This document shows, in pieces, positions 23,471 to 30,939 of a DNA stretch of 40,189 nucleotides. The DNA is from Hydrogenophaga flava NBRC 102514. GTDB taxonomy: Bacteria > Pseudomonadota > Gammaproteobacteria > Burkholderiales > Burkholderiaceae_C. The stretch spans positions 1-40,189 of the forward strand of contig NZ_BCTF01000038.1 of the NCBI RefSeq assembly GCF_001571145.1. Reading direction: 5' to 3'. The first letter of the stretch is position 1. Each line of letters opens with the position of its first letter. A model generated the notes under the pieces. That model saw only the letters and a program-made list of their open reading frames with translations. It had not been told where the DNA came from and did no database searches. The translations under genes and the position numbers were made by a program.

Positions 23471-24396
23471 CCATGCAACTCTCTCTCGGGCCGCTGCAGT
23501 ATTACTGGCCGCGCAGCACGGTGTTCGATTTCTACGAGGCCATGGCCGCGACGGCGGTGGACATCGTCTACCTCGGCGAGGTGACCTGCTCGCGCCGGCA
23601 CGAGCTGCGCCTGTCCGACTGGCTGGACGTGGCGCAGCTGCTGCGCGAGGCGGGCAAGACACCCGTGCTCTCGACCCTGGTGCTGCTGGAGTCGGGCTCG
23701 GACGTGGGCGCGATGCAGAAGATCGCCGCGAACGAGGACTTCCCCGTCGAGGCCAACGACATGGGCGCGGTCGGTTCGCTCGCAGGGCACAAGCCCTTCG
23801 TGGCCGGGCCGCACCTGAACCTCTACAACGCGCCATCGCTGCGCTGGATGGCCGAACAGGGCGCCACGCGCTGGGTGGTGCCGCTGGAGATGAAGCGCGA
23901 CGACCTCGCCCTGCTGCAGCGCGAGCGCCCCGCCGGCCTGCAGACCGAGGTGTTCGCGCACGGCCGCCTGCCGCTGGCGTTCTCGGCCCGCTGCTTCACC
24001 GCGCGCCACCGCAACCTGCCCAAGGACGACTGCCGCTTCAGCTGCATCGACCACCCCGATGGCCTGATGATGCAGACGCGCGAGCAGGCCGACTTCCTGG
24101 TGCTCAACGGCATCCAGACCCAGTCGGCCCGGGTGCACAGCCTGATCGACGCCTGGGACGATCTGGCCGCGCTCGGCGTGGACGTGGCCCGCATCAGCCC
24201 GCAGGCGCAGCACACGGCCGAGGTCGTGGCGCTGTACGACGCGCTGCGCCGCGGGGTCATCGATCCCGCCGCCGCGCGCGACGCGCTGCTGCCCCTGCTG
24301 CCGGCCTCGGGCGACGGCCAGCCCGACTGCAACGGCTACTGGCATGGCCGCCCGGGTCTCGAACGCGTCAAGGCCTCCACCGGAGTCACCGCATGA
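23467..24396 (+). CDS. ubiV: Oxygen-independent ubiquinone synthesis protein UbiV (U32 family)
   Basis: This is the partner of UbiU in the O2-independent hydroxylation of the quinone ring. The 309-residue protein has the four expected cluster cysteines: one in YLGEVTCSRRHE and three in ARCFTARHRNLPKDDCRFSC. The sequence LSLGPLQYYWPRSTVFDFYEAM at the N-terminus is typical of UbiV. The start ATG overlaps the ubiU TGA; a second ATG six bases later (23473) is equally possible. The stop overlaps the ubiT start in the same ATGA manner, so the three are translated as a coupled unit. Confidence 0.95.
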   Translation: MTMQLSLGPLQYYWPRSTVFDFYEAMAATAVDIVYLGEVTCSRRHELRLSDWLDVAQLLREAGKTPVLSTLVLLESGSDVGAMQKIAANEDFPVEANDMGAVGSLAGHKPFVAGPHLNLYNAPSLRWMAEQGATRWVVPLEMKRDDLALLQRERPAGLQTEVFAHGRLPLAFSARCFTARHRNLPKDDCRFSCIDHPDGLMMQTREQADFLVLNGIQTQSARVHSLIDAWDDLAALGVDVARISPQAQHTAEVVALYDALRRGVIDPAAARDALLPLLPASGDGQPDCNGYWHGRPGLERVKASTGVTA

Positions 24397-24911
24397 ACAC
24401 CTCCACCCCGAACGCCGCGGCGGGCGACCGCCGCTTCACCGTGCCGCCGCCGCTGGCCGGCCTGCTCACCCGTCTGCCGCCCTACCCGGGTTCGCTGCTG
24501 CTGGTCACCGGCCTGAACCTGGTGCTGGCGCGCCAGCTGCCGGCCGACGTGGGCGCGCACCTGAACGGACGGCGCATCCGCATCCAGGTGCGCGACGCCG
24601 GCCTGCGTTTCGACTTCCGCGGACAGGACGGCCAGTTCCGCGCCTGCGCACCTCAGCAGTCCCCGGACCTCACGCTGAGCGCGAACGCGCACGACTTCCT
24701 GCGCCTGGCCCGGCGGCTGGACGACCCCGACACCCTGTTCTTCAACCGCCGCCTCTCGATGGAGGGCGACACCGAGCTGGGCCTGGTGGTGAAGAACGCG
24801 CTCGATGCGCTGGAGCTGCCGGTGTTCGAGCCCGCACAGTGGGCGCCGTCGGCCGTGTTCGCGCGGCTGCAGGCCCTGCGACCCGGCGGCTCGCCGCGCC
24901 GCCATGGCTGA
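24393..24911 (+). CDS. ubiT: Anaerobic ubiquinone accessory protein UbiT (SCP2 domain)
   Basis: UbiT is a lipid-binding SCP2-fold protein that supports quinone synthesis without O2, in place of UbiJ. The 172-residue protein begins with a membrane-leaning helix (PPPLAGLLTRLPPYPGSLLLVTGLNLVLAR) and ends with the family block DPDTLFFNRRLSMEGDTELGLVVKNALDAL. Start and stop are fixed by overlap: ATGA with ubiV, and 8 bases with the ubiX-like gene. Its place directly after ubiU and ubiV confirms the assignment. Confidence 0.94.
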   Translation: MNTSTPNAAAGDRRFTVPPPLAGLLTRLPPYPGSLLLVTGLNLVLARQLPADVGAHLNGRRIRIQVRDAGLRFDFRGQDGQFRACAPQQSPDLTLSANAHDFLRLARRLDDPDTLFFNRRLSMEGDTELGLVVKNALDALELPVFEPAQWAPSAVFARLQALRPGGSPRRHG

Positions 24912-25497
24912 GCACGAAAGCCGCCGCTTGCTGGTGGCCATCACCGGCGCCAGCGGCGCGGTCTACGGCCTGCGCCTGCTGCAGGCGCTGCAGACCGTGC
25001 CCGGCGTGGAAACCCACGCGGTGGTCTCCGACGCCGGTTGGCAGACCCTGCGCCACGAGCTGCACGCCGGCCCGCAGACGCTGCGCCCGCTGGTGCACAC
25101 GCTGCACGACGCGGCCGACATCGGCGCCGGCCCGGCCAGCGGCTCCTTCCGCTGCGGCGGCATGGTGGTGGCGCCGTGTTCCATGCGCACGCTCGCGGCC
25201 ATCGCGCACGGTATGAGCGACAACCTGGTCACGCGCGCCGCCGACGTGATGCTCAAGGAGCGCCGCCGCCTGGTGCTGATGGCGCGCGAGACGCCGCTGC
25301 ACCTGGGCCACCTGCGCAACATGACCGCCGTGACCGAGATGGGCGCGATCGTCTGCCCGCCGGTCCCCGCCTTCTACCTGCGGCCGCAGAGCGTGGACGA
25401 CATCGTCAACGCCAGCGTGGCGCGCGTGCTGGATCTGCTGGACGTGCCGCACACGCTGAGCGAACGCTGGGCGGGGCTGGAAGCCGAACCCGCATGA
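24904..25497 (+). CDS. ubiX: Flavin prenyltransferase of the UbiX family
   Basis: UbiX adds dimethylallyl phosphate to FMN to make the prenylated flavin needed by UbiD. The 197-residue protein shows VAITGASGAVYGLRLLQAL (FMN loop), MVVAPCSMRTLAAIAHGMSDNLVTRAADVMLKERRRLVLMARETPLHLGHLRNM and the C-terminal PAFYLRPQSVDDIVN. It overlaps ubiT by 8 bases and the ubiD start by ATGA, so it belongs to the anaerobic quinone operon. A second ubiX elsewhere in the genome would show whether this copy is dedicated to anoxic growth. Confidence 0.93.
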   Translation: MAEHESRRLLVAITGASGAVYGLRLLQALQTVPGVETHAVVSDAGWQTLRHELHAGPQTLRPLVHTLHDAADIGAGPASGSFRCGGMVVAPCSMRTLAAIAHGMSDNLVTRAADVMLKERRRLVLMARETPLHLGHLRNMTAVTEMGAIVCPPVPAFYLRPQSVDDIVNASVARVLDLLDVPHTLSERWAGLEAEPA

Positions 25498-26978
25498 CCT
25501 ACCGCGACCTGCGCGATTTCGTGGCGCAACTCGAAGCCGCGGGCGAACTCCGGCGCGTGCGCGAACCGGTGTCGCCGCAGCTGGAGATGACCGCCCTGTG
25601 CGACCGCGTGCTGCGCGCCGGCGGCCCGGCCCTGCTGTTTGAACACCCCACGGACCACACCATGCCGGTGCTGGCCAACCTGTTCGGCACCACCGCGCGC
25701 GTGGCGCGCGCCATGGGCGTGGCCGACGTGGGCGAGCTGCGCCGCTTCGGCGAGGTGCTGGCGCGGCTGAAGGAGCCCGAGGCGCCGCGCGGCCTGCGCG
25801 AAATGGCCGGCCTGGGCGACCTCGTCAAATCGCTCTGGCACATGAGCCCGCGCGAGCTGCGGCACGCGCCCTGCCAGGCGGTGGTGATCGAAGGCGAGGA
25901 CGTGGACCTGGCGCAGCTGCCGATCCAGCACTGCTGGCCGGGCGACGTGGCGCCGCTGATCACCTGGGGCCTGGTCATCACCCAAGGGTCGCACAAGCCG
26001 CGGCAGAACCTGGGCATCTACCGCCAGCAGCTGCTCTCGCGCAACCAGCTCATCATGCGCTGGCTGGCGCACCGCGGCGGCGCGCAGGACTTCCGCGAAC
26101 ACGGCCGCCTGCACCCCGGTCAGCCCTACCCGGTGGCCGTCGCCATCGGCGCCGACCCGGCCACCATCCTGGGCGCGGTCACGCCGGTGCCCGACAGCCT
26201 CTCCGAGTACCAGTTCGCCGGCCTGCTGCGCGGCGCGCGCACCGAAGTGGCGCCCGCCATTGGCGTGCCGCTGCGCGTGCCGGCCACGGCCGAGATCGTG
26301 CTCGAGGGCCACATCCACCCCGACCCGGCCCACCCCAGCGGGTACCAGCACGCACTCGAAGGGCCCTACGGCGACCACACCGGCTACTACAACGAACGCG
26401 CCGAGTTCCCGGTGTTCACGGTCGAGCGCATCACACGCCGGCGCGATGCGATCTACCACTCCACCTACACCGGCAAACCGCCAGACGAACCGGCCGTGCT
26501 GGGCTTGGCGATGAACGAACTCTTCATCCCGCTGCTGCAGCGCCAGTTCCCCGAGATCGTGGACTTCCACCTGCCGCCCGAGGCCTGCAGCTACCGCATG
26601 GCGGTGGTCAGCATCCGCAAGGCCTACGCCGGCCACGCGCGGCGCGTGATGATGGGCGTCTGGAGCCACCTGCGCCAGTTCATGTACACCAAGTTCATCG
26701 TCGTGGTGGACGAGGACATCGACGTGCGCGACTGGAAGGACGTGGTCTGGGCCATGAGCACGCGCATGGACCCGGCGCGCGACAGCTTCACCATCGAACA
26801 CACGCCCATCGACTACCTGGACTTCGCCTCGCCCGTCAGCGGCCTGGGCAGCAAGATGGGGCTGGACGCGACGAACAAATGGCCCGGCGAGACCAGCCGC
26901 GAATGGGGCCGCACGATGGCCATGGACCCAGCCGTCACCGCGCGCATGGACGCGCTGGCCGAGGGCCTGGGGCTCTGA
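25494..26978 (+). CDS. ubiD: UbiD-family prenyl-FMN-dependent decarboxylase
   Basis: This 494-residue enzyme decarboxylates 3-polyprenyl-4-hydroxybenzoate in ubiquinone synthesis. The prenyl-FMN pocket and catalytic residues are visible: N172 to R177 in QNLGIYRQQ, E271 in VLEGHIHPD, E289 and D294 in EGPYGDHTGYY. The C-terminal GLDATNKWPGET is typical of UbiD proper. Start overlaps the ubiX stop. Having ubiX and ubiD behind ubiUVT suggests the whole decarboxylation-hydroxylation branch is induced together under anoxia. A substrate outside quinone synthesis cannot be excluded from sequence alone. Confidence 0.92.
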   Translation: MTYRDLRDFVAQLEAAGELRRVREPVSPQLEMTALCDRVLRAGGPALLFEHPTDHTMPVLANLFGTTARVARAMGVADVGELRRFGEVLARLKEPEAPRGLREMAGLGDLVKSLWHMSPRELRHAPCQAVVIEGEDVDLAQLPIQHCWPGDVAPLITWGLVITQGSHKPRQNLGIYRQQLLSRNQLIMRWLAHRGGAQDFREHGRLHPGQPYPVAVAIGADPATILGAVTPVPDSLSEYQFAGLLRGARTEVAPAIGVPLRVPATAEIVLEGHIHPDPAHPSGYQHALEGPYGDHTGYYNERAEFPVFTVERITRRRDAIYHSTYTGKPPDEPAVLGLAMNELFIPLLQRQFPEIVDFHLPPEACSYRMAVVSIRKAYAGHARRVMMGVWSHLRQFMYTKFIVVVDEDIDVRDWKDVVWAMSTRMDPARDSFTIEHTPIDYLDFASPVSGLGSKMGLDATNKWPGETSREWGRTMAMDPAVTARMDALAEGLGL

Positions 26979-27006
26979 CGTTTTCCCACCACCACGCGAA
27001 CGAACC

Positions 27007-27810
27007 ATGCAACGCCGCCACCTTCTGGCCCTGCTGGGCAGCACGCTGCTCGCACGGACCGGCCACACCCAAAACACCCCGCCCGGCCCGGAGCTGCCGC
27101 TGGGCACCGCCATCAACCGCGCCGGCCGCCTGCGCGCGCTGTCGCAGCGCGTGGCCAAGCTGCATGTGCAGACCACCCTGGGCGTGCTGCCCGAGCGCGC
27201 CAGCGATGTCATGCGCCAGTGCCGCCAGCTGATCGGGAGCAGCCTGGACGAGCTGGGGCGCCAGCCCCTGAGCGCCGACACCCAGCCCCTGATGCCGCGC
27301 CTGCGGGGCCATGCCGAGCGCCTGCTGGCGCTCACAGCCGGCGGTGGCGCGCCGCCCCGCACGGACGACGTGGTGCGCACGGCCGACGACATGCTCAAGT
27401 CCGCCGAAGAGCTCACCACCGCGTTCGAGAAACAGAGCAAGCAGAGCGGCGCCCGGGTGGTCAACGTGGCCGGGCGCCAGCGCATGCTGTCCCAGCGCGC
27501 CGCCCGCGCCCACTTTTTGCAGGCCGCCGGCGGCGCCGCGGCGGCCGGGCAGGCGCAGCAGCTGGAGGCCGCCCGGCGCGAGTTCGACGAGGGCCTGGCC
27601 TACCTGGCGAATGCCTCCCTGTCCACCCCGGCGATCCGCCAGCAGCTGGAACTGGCGCGCGGCCAATGGCTGTTCTTCGGCCAGGCCCTGCGCAAGCCCG
27701 GCCAGGGCGATGCCCTGCAGACGGTGGCCACCACCAGCGAACGCATGTACGAGGTCATGGACCAGCTGACCGGCCTGTACGAAACGGCGGTGCAGGAGCT
27801 GTACCGCTGA
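27007..27810 (+). CDS. Exported PilJ-type sensor-domain protein with two nitrate P-box-like motifs
   Basis: This 267-residue protein has an N-terminal export signal (QRRHLLALLGSTLLA) and no other membrane segment, so it should be periplasmic or anchored by an uncleaved signal. It contains two copies of the PilJ/type IV pili methyl-accepting N-terminal domain. Each opens with a motif like the NarX/NarQ P-box that binds nitrate or nitrite: NRAGRLRALSQR at residues 37-48 and NVAGRQRMLSQR at 153-164. No kinase, HAMP or methyl-accepting domain follows, so it is a stand-alone ligand-binding protein. It begins 28 bases after ubiD and is probably the last gene of the anaerobic operon. Nitrate or nitrite sensing is inferred. 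Confidence 0.8.
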   Translation: MQRRHLLALLGSTLLARTGHTQNTPPGPELPLGTAINRAGRLRALSQRVAKLHVQTTLGVLPERASDVMRQCRQLIGSSLDELGRQPLSADTQPLMPRLRGHAERLLALTAGGGAPPRTDDVVRTADDMLKSAEELTTAFEKQSKQSGARVVNVAGRQRMLSQRAARAHFLQAAGGAAAAGQAQQLEAARREFDEGLAYLANASLSTPAIRQQLELARGQWLFFGQALRKPGQGDALQTVATTSERMYEVMDQLTGLYETAVQELYR

Positions 27811-27859
27811 TGTCGCGCGTGCGCTGACAGCGTCGCCACCGCCGCCCAGAATCGGTCGC

Positions 27860-29059
27860 ATGGACTTCGAACACAGCCCCCGCACGCAGGCTTTGTTGCG
27901 CCAGCTGGACCGGTTCCTGCAGACCTATGTGCTGCCGCACAACGCGGCCTGGCACCAGGCGGTGCAGGACGGGCAATACCCGCCGCCCTTCCTCGAGGAC
28001 CTGAAGACACTGGCGAAAGAGGAAGGCCTGTGGAACATGTTCCTGCCCGGGCTGCGCGCCGACGAGCCGGGCACGCGCCTGGCCAACCTCGACTATGCGC
28101 CGCTGGCCGAGGCCATGGGCAAGCTCAGCTGGGCGGCCGAGGTCTTCAACTGCAGCGCACCCGACACCGGCAACATGGAACTGCTGCACCGCTTCGCCAC
28201 ACCGGCGCAGCGAGAGCGCTGGCTGCTGCCGCTGCTGAATGGCGAGATCCGTTCGGCGTTTGCGATGTCCGAGCCCGACGTGGCCTCGTCCGACCCGACC
28301 AATCTGCAGACCACGGTGCGGCGCGAGGGCCATGAGCTGGTGCTCAGCGGCCGCAAGTGGTTCATCACCGGCGTGGCGCACCCGGCCTGCCGAGTGCTGA
28401 TCGTGATGGCGCGCAACGAGGGTGACGACGGTGAAGATGCCCACCACCAGCACAGCATGGTGCTGGTGCCCATGGGCACGCCGGGGCTGGAGGTGGTGCG
28501 CAACATCCCGGTGGTGCACCACCACGCGCCCGAAGGCCATTGCGAAATCGTGCTGCGCGGCGTGCGCGTACCGGCCGACCACCTGCTGGGCGACTGGGGC
28601 CATGGCTTCGCGATGGCGCAGGCGCGGCTCGGCCCCGGTCGGGTGCACCACTGCATGCGCACCATCGGCCAGTGCGAACTGGCGCTGGCCCTGGCCACCG
28701 AACGCGCGCTGGAGCGGCGCAGCTTCGGCCACCACCTGGCCGACTACGCCAACGTGCAGGAGTGGATCGCGCACTCGCGCATCGAGATCGACCAGGCGCG
28801 CCTGATGGTGCTGCGCTGCGCCTGGCTGCTGGACCATCCCGAGCAGGCCGAGCCCGCCGCGGTGCGCGCGCAGGTGGCGGCCATCAAGGTGGTGGCCGCC
28901 GGCCTGCAGACTCGCGTGGTGGACCGCGCGATGCAGGTCTTCGGCGCCATGGGCCTCTCGCCCGACACGCCGTTGGCGCAGTTCTGGACCTGGGGCCGCG
29001 CCCTGCACCTGCTCGACGGCCCGGACGAGGTGCACCTGCGCAGCGTGGCGCGGCACTAG
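27860..29059 (+). CDS. Acyl-CoA dehydrogenase, C-terminally truncated by an in-frame stop
   Basis: A 399-residue FAD-dependent acyl-CoA dehydrogenase-family protein. Family blocks include FAMSEPDVASSDPTNLQTTV, LSGRKWFITGVAHPACRVLIVMAR, the flavin-binding RRSFGHHLADYANVQEWIA and MQVFGAMGLSPDTPLAQFW. It is most like the long ACAD10/11-type group. The TAG at 29057-29059 follows LRSVARH. Reading on in the same frame gives 27 more codons (FALARERLGSLSAYF...) to a TAG at 29141, with G or C at nearly every third position. The tail therefore looks coding and the stop looks like a recent nonsense change. The catalytic core is intact, so activity may remain. Confidence 0.85.
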   Translation: MDFEHSPRTQALLRQLDRFLQTYVLPHNAAWHQAVQDGQYPPPFLEDLKTLAKEEGLWNMFLPGLRADEPGTRLANLDYAPLAEAMGKLSWAAEVFNCSAPDTGNMELLHRFATPAQRERWLLPLLNGEIRSAFAMSEPDVASSDPTNLQTTVRREGHELVLSGRKWFITGVAHPACRVLIVMARNEGDDGEDAHHQHSMVLVPMGTPGLEVVRNIPVVHHHAPEGHCEIVLRGVRVPADHLLGDWGHGFAMAQARLGPGRVHHCMRTIGQCELALALATERALERRSFGHHLADYANVQEWIAHSRIEIDQARLMVLRCAWLLDHPEQAEPAAVRAQVAAIKVVAAGLQTRVVDRAMQVFGAMGLSPDTPLAQFWTWGRALHLLDGPDEVHLRSVARH

Positions 29060-29143
29060 TTCGCGCTGGCGCGCGAGCGGCTGGGCTCACTGTCCGCCTA
29101 CTTCACGACGCCGGAGCAGATGTGCACGCCGCCGAGGCTGTAG
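29060..29143 (+). pseudogene. Orphaned 27-codon tail of the acyl-CoA dehydrogenase
   Basis: In-frame continuation past the TAG at 29057, ending at a TAG at 29141-29143. Twenty-six of 27 sense codons end in G or C, as in the neighbouring genes. One substitution in the internal TAG (for example from GAG) would restore a protein of 427 residues. Confidence 0.6.
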
Positions 29144-29155
29144 CCGCGCAGGTGC

Positions 29156-29923
29156 TCAGCGATCCACCTGCCCCGGCAGCGACAGGTCGCCCGAGGCCAC
29201 CTTGAACACCTGGGCCACGCACAGCAGCGGCGCGTGCACGCTGGCGTTCACCCGCAGGGCCGCGGTGACACCGTCGAACTTCGTGGCCTGCAGCGCCGAC
29301 ACGTTGTCGAACGGCACGCGCACATTCACGCTACCGCGCGCGAACGACGGGCTCCAACCGGGGCTGTCGATCAGCAGCGGCAGACCCGGCCAGGTCCTGG
29401 GCAGGCGCGGCTTGCTGCCTTCGGGGATGTCGACCACCTTCAGCGCGCCCTTGCCGCAGGCCTCGTCCGGCTGCAGCACCACCCAGTGCGAGTGCCACAC
29501 CCCACCGTCGTTCTTCAGGTGGCCGTCGCCGTTTTCGTCGAACAGCGGCGTGTCGTCGAAATCGGGGTGGGCGGTGACGGCAAAGGCCAGGATGCCGGTC
29601 TTGGGTTCGAAGCCCACCTCGGCCGGGTCCAGGCTGGTGGGCCAGACGTAGGAGAACACGCGGCTGCCGGCCAGCTGGCCCGACTTCGTGGGGCGCGTGC
29701 GCCCGGCCTTGCCCGAGACCTGCATGTGGAACACCAGGGCGTTGTCCTCGGTGGTGATGCGGGTGTGCACCACGTCGAAGGGCGCGTGGACCGCTTTGAC
29801 CGGTGCGGTCGCGATGCCGCCAGCGTGATCGTGGCCGCGGTCGGCCAGGGCTGGGCCGGCGGAGGCGAGGGCGGCCACCAGCAGGGAGGTGTTCAGGGGG
29901 GCGGGCAGACGGACAGAACGCAT
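29156..29923 (-). CDS. Exported protein of unknown function with an EF-hand-like loop
   Basis: The 255-residue protein has a Sec signal peptide cleaved near GPALADRG. The mature part is strand-rich and has a loop resembling an EF-hand, DENGDGHLKNDG (about residue 143), inside LFDENGDGHLKNDGGVWHSHWVVLQ, and one Cys pair (DEACGKG and LLCVAQ). I do not recognise a named family. The start at 29923 has AGGAG 8 bases upstream. It is divergent from an AraC-type regulator with a candidate operator between them, so it is probably the regulator's target. Confidence 0.78.
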   Translation of the reverse strand: MRSVRLPAPLNTSLLVAALASAGPALADRGHDHAGGIATAPVKAVHAPFDVVHTRITTEDNALVFHMQVSGKAGRTRPTKSGQLAGSRVFSYVWPTSLDPAEVGFEPKTGILAFAVTAHPDFDDTPLFDENGDGHLKNDGGVWHSHWVVLQPDEACGKGALKVVDIPEGSKPRLPRTWPGLPLLIDSPGWSPSFARGSVNVRVPFDNVSALQATKFDGVTAALRVNASVHAPLLCVAQVFKVASGDLSLPGQVDR

Positions 29924-29996
29924 GAAGAACTCCTGGGGTGTGGGATGAAAAGCGGACCGCCGGGCGGCGATCCGTGGCACCCAGTGTCGGGTTGCG

Positions 29997-30008
29997 ATCT
30001 GTTCAGAT
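29997..30008. promoter_or_regulatory. Inverted repeat between the exported-protein gene and the AraC gene
   Basis: A perfect 5-bp-arm palindrome, ATCTG-TT-CAGAT, midway between the divergent genes. It lies beside the direct repeats at 30016-30047 and may be a second regulator site. Confidence 0.35.
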
Positions 30009-30015
30009 GGGATCA

Positions 30016-30047
30016 TTTCGTACAGAATTCATACCTTTTCGTCCAAA
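30016..30047 (+). promoter_or_regulatory. Candidate AraC-type operator (direct repeats 21 bp apart)
   Basis: TTTCGTNCANA occurs at 30016-30026 and 30037-30047, exactly 21 bp or two helical turns apart. This is the spacing of AraC-family half-sites. The pair lies just upstream of the regulator's own start and about 93-124 bases from the divergent gene's start. Confidence 0.5.
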
Positions 30048-30054
30048 CCCTGGC

Positions 30055-30939
30055 ATGACCGTCCCGCCCCCGCCCATCGACCGCCTGTCCGGCCTGCTGG
30101 AGCGCTTTCCGGTGCGCGCCGAGCTGTCCTTCACCGGCACGCTCTGTGGGGTGCAGAGCTTCACGCCGCCGCCGGGCATGGGCTACCTGCACCTGCTGCG
30201 CCGCGGCACGCTCGATGTCACGCACTCGCCGCGGGAGGCCGTGCCGCTGCGCCTGCACCTGAGCGCGCCCGCGCTGCTGTTCTACCCGCGCGCCATCGCC
30301 CACCACTTCCACAACCCGCCCATCGAAGGCGCCGACTTCACCTGTGCGCAGCTGTGGTTCGAGGGCGGCCAGGCGCACCCGCTGGTGCGCACCCTGCCCG
30401 GCGCCATCGTGCTGTCGCTGAACGAGGTGGAGGGGCTGGGCGCTTCGCTGGAGCTGCTGTTCGCCGAGACCGGCCGCGTGCGCTGCGGCCACCGGCTGCT
30501 GGCCGACCGGCTGTTCGAGGTGGTGCTGATCCAGACGCTGCGCTGGCTGCTCGACCACCCGCGCGAAGCCGGCGTGCCGCCCGGGCTGGTCACGGGCCTG
30601 TCGGACCCCCGGCTGGCGCGGGCCATCGTGGCCATGCACGACGCGCCCGGCGAGCCCTGGAGCGTGGAGCAGCTGGCGGTGGTGGCCGGCATGTCGCGCA
30701 CCGGCTTCACCAGCCAGTTCCGGCAGCTGGTGGGCCAGACGCCGGCGGACTACCTGAGCGACTGGCGCATCGGGCTGGCCCAGACGGGTCTGGCGCGGGG
30801 CAGCTCCATCAAGCAGCTGGCGAGCGAGCTGGGCTACGCCAACCCCTCGGCCCTGAGCCGCGCCTTCGCCGCCAAGGTCGGGCACTCGCCGCGCGAGTGG
30901 CTCAGGGGATCGTTGCCGCCGGCGCCACCGGCGCGCTGA
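30055..30939 (+). CDS. AraC-family transcriptional regulator with cupin_6 sensor domain
   Basis: A 294-residue regulator. Residues 10-180 form a cupin_6 (AraC_N) ligand domain (PGMGYLHLLRRGTLDV, PALLFYPRAIAHHFHNP). Residues 190-290 hold the two helix-turn-helix motifs of AraC/XylS (SVEQLAVVAGMSRTGFTSQFRQLVGQTPADYL and SIKQLASELGYANPSALSRAF). The ATG at 30055 begins the family domain; the frame upstream covers the regulatory region. It is divergent from the exported unknown protein. The last 38 bases overlap the convergent oxidoreductase gene. Confidence 0.92.
   Translation: MTVPPPPIDRLSGLLERFPVRAELSFTGTLCGVQSFTPPPGMGYLHLLRRGTLDVTHSPREAVPLRLHLSAPALLFYPRAIAHHFHNPPIEGADFTCAQLWFEGGQAHPLVRTLPGAIVLSLNEVEGLGASLELLFAETGRVRCGHRLLADRLFEVVLIQTLRWLLDHPREAGVPPGLVTGLSDPRLARAIVAMHDAPGEPWSVEQLAVVAGMSRTGFTSQFRQLVGQTPADYLSDWRIGLAQTGLARGSSIKQLASELGYANPSALSRAFAAKVGHSPREWLRGSLPPAPPAR

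Noticed and set aside
22472..24396. Collagenase/peptidase function for the two U32-family proteins
   Set aside because: Full-length similarity to UbiU and UbiV, all iron-sulfur cysteines and the adjacent ubiT support quinone synthesis rather than proteolysis.
25374..27485. A 703-codon open frame on the - strand
   Set aside because: It lies opposite ubiX-ubiD and the PilJ-type gene and is again a high-GC shadow without recognisable motifs.
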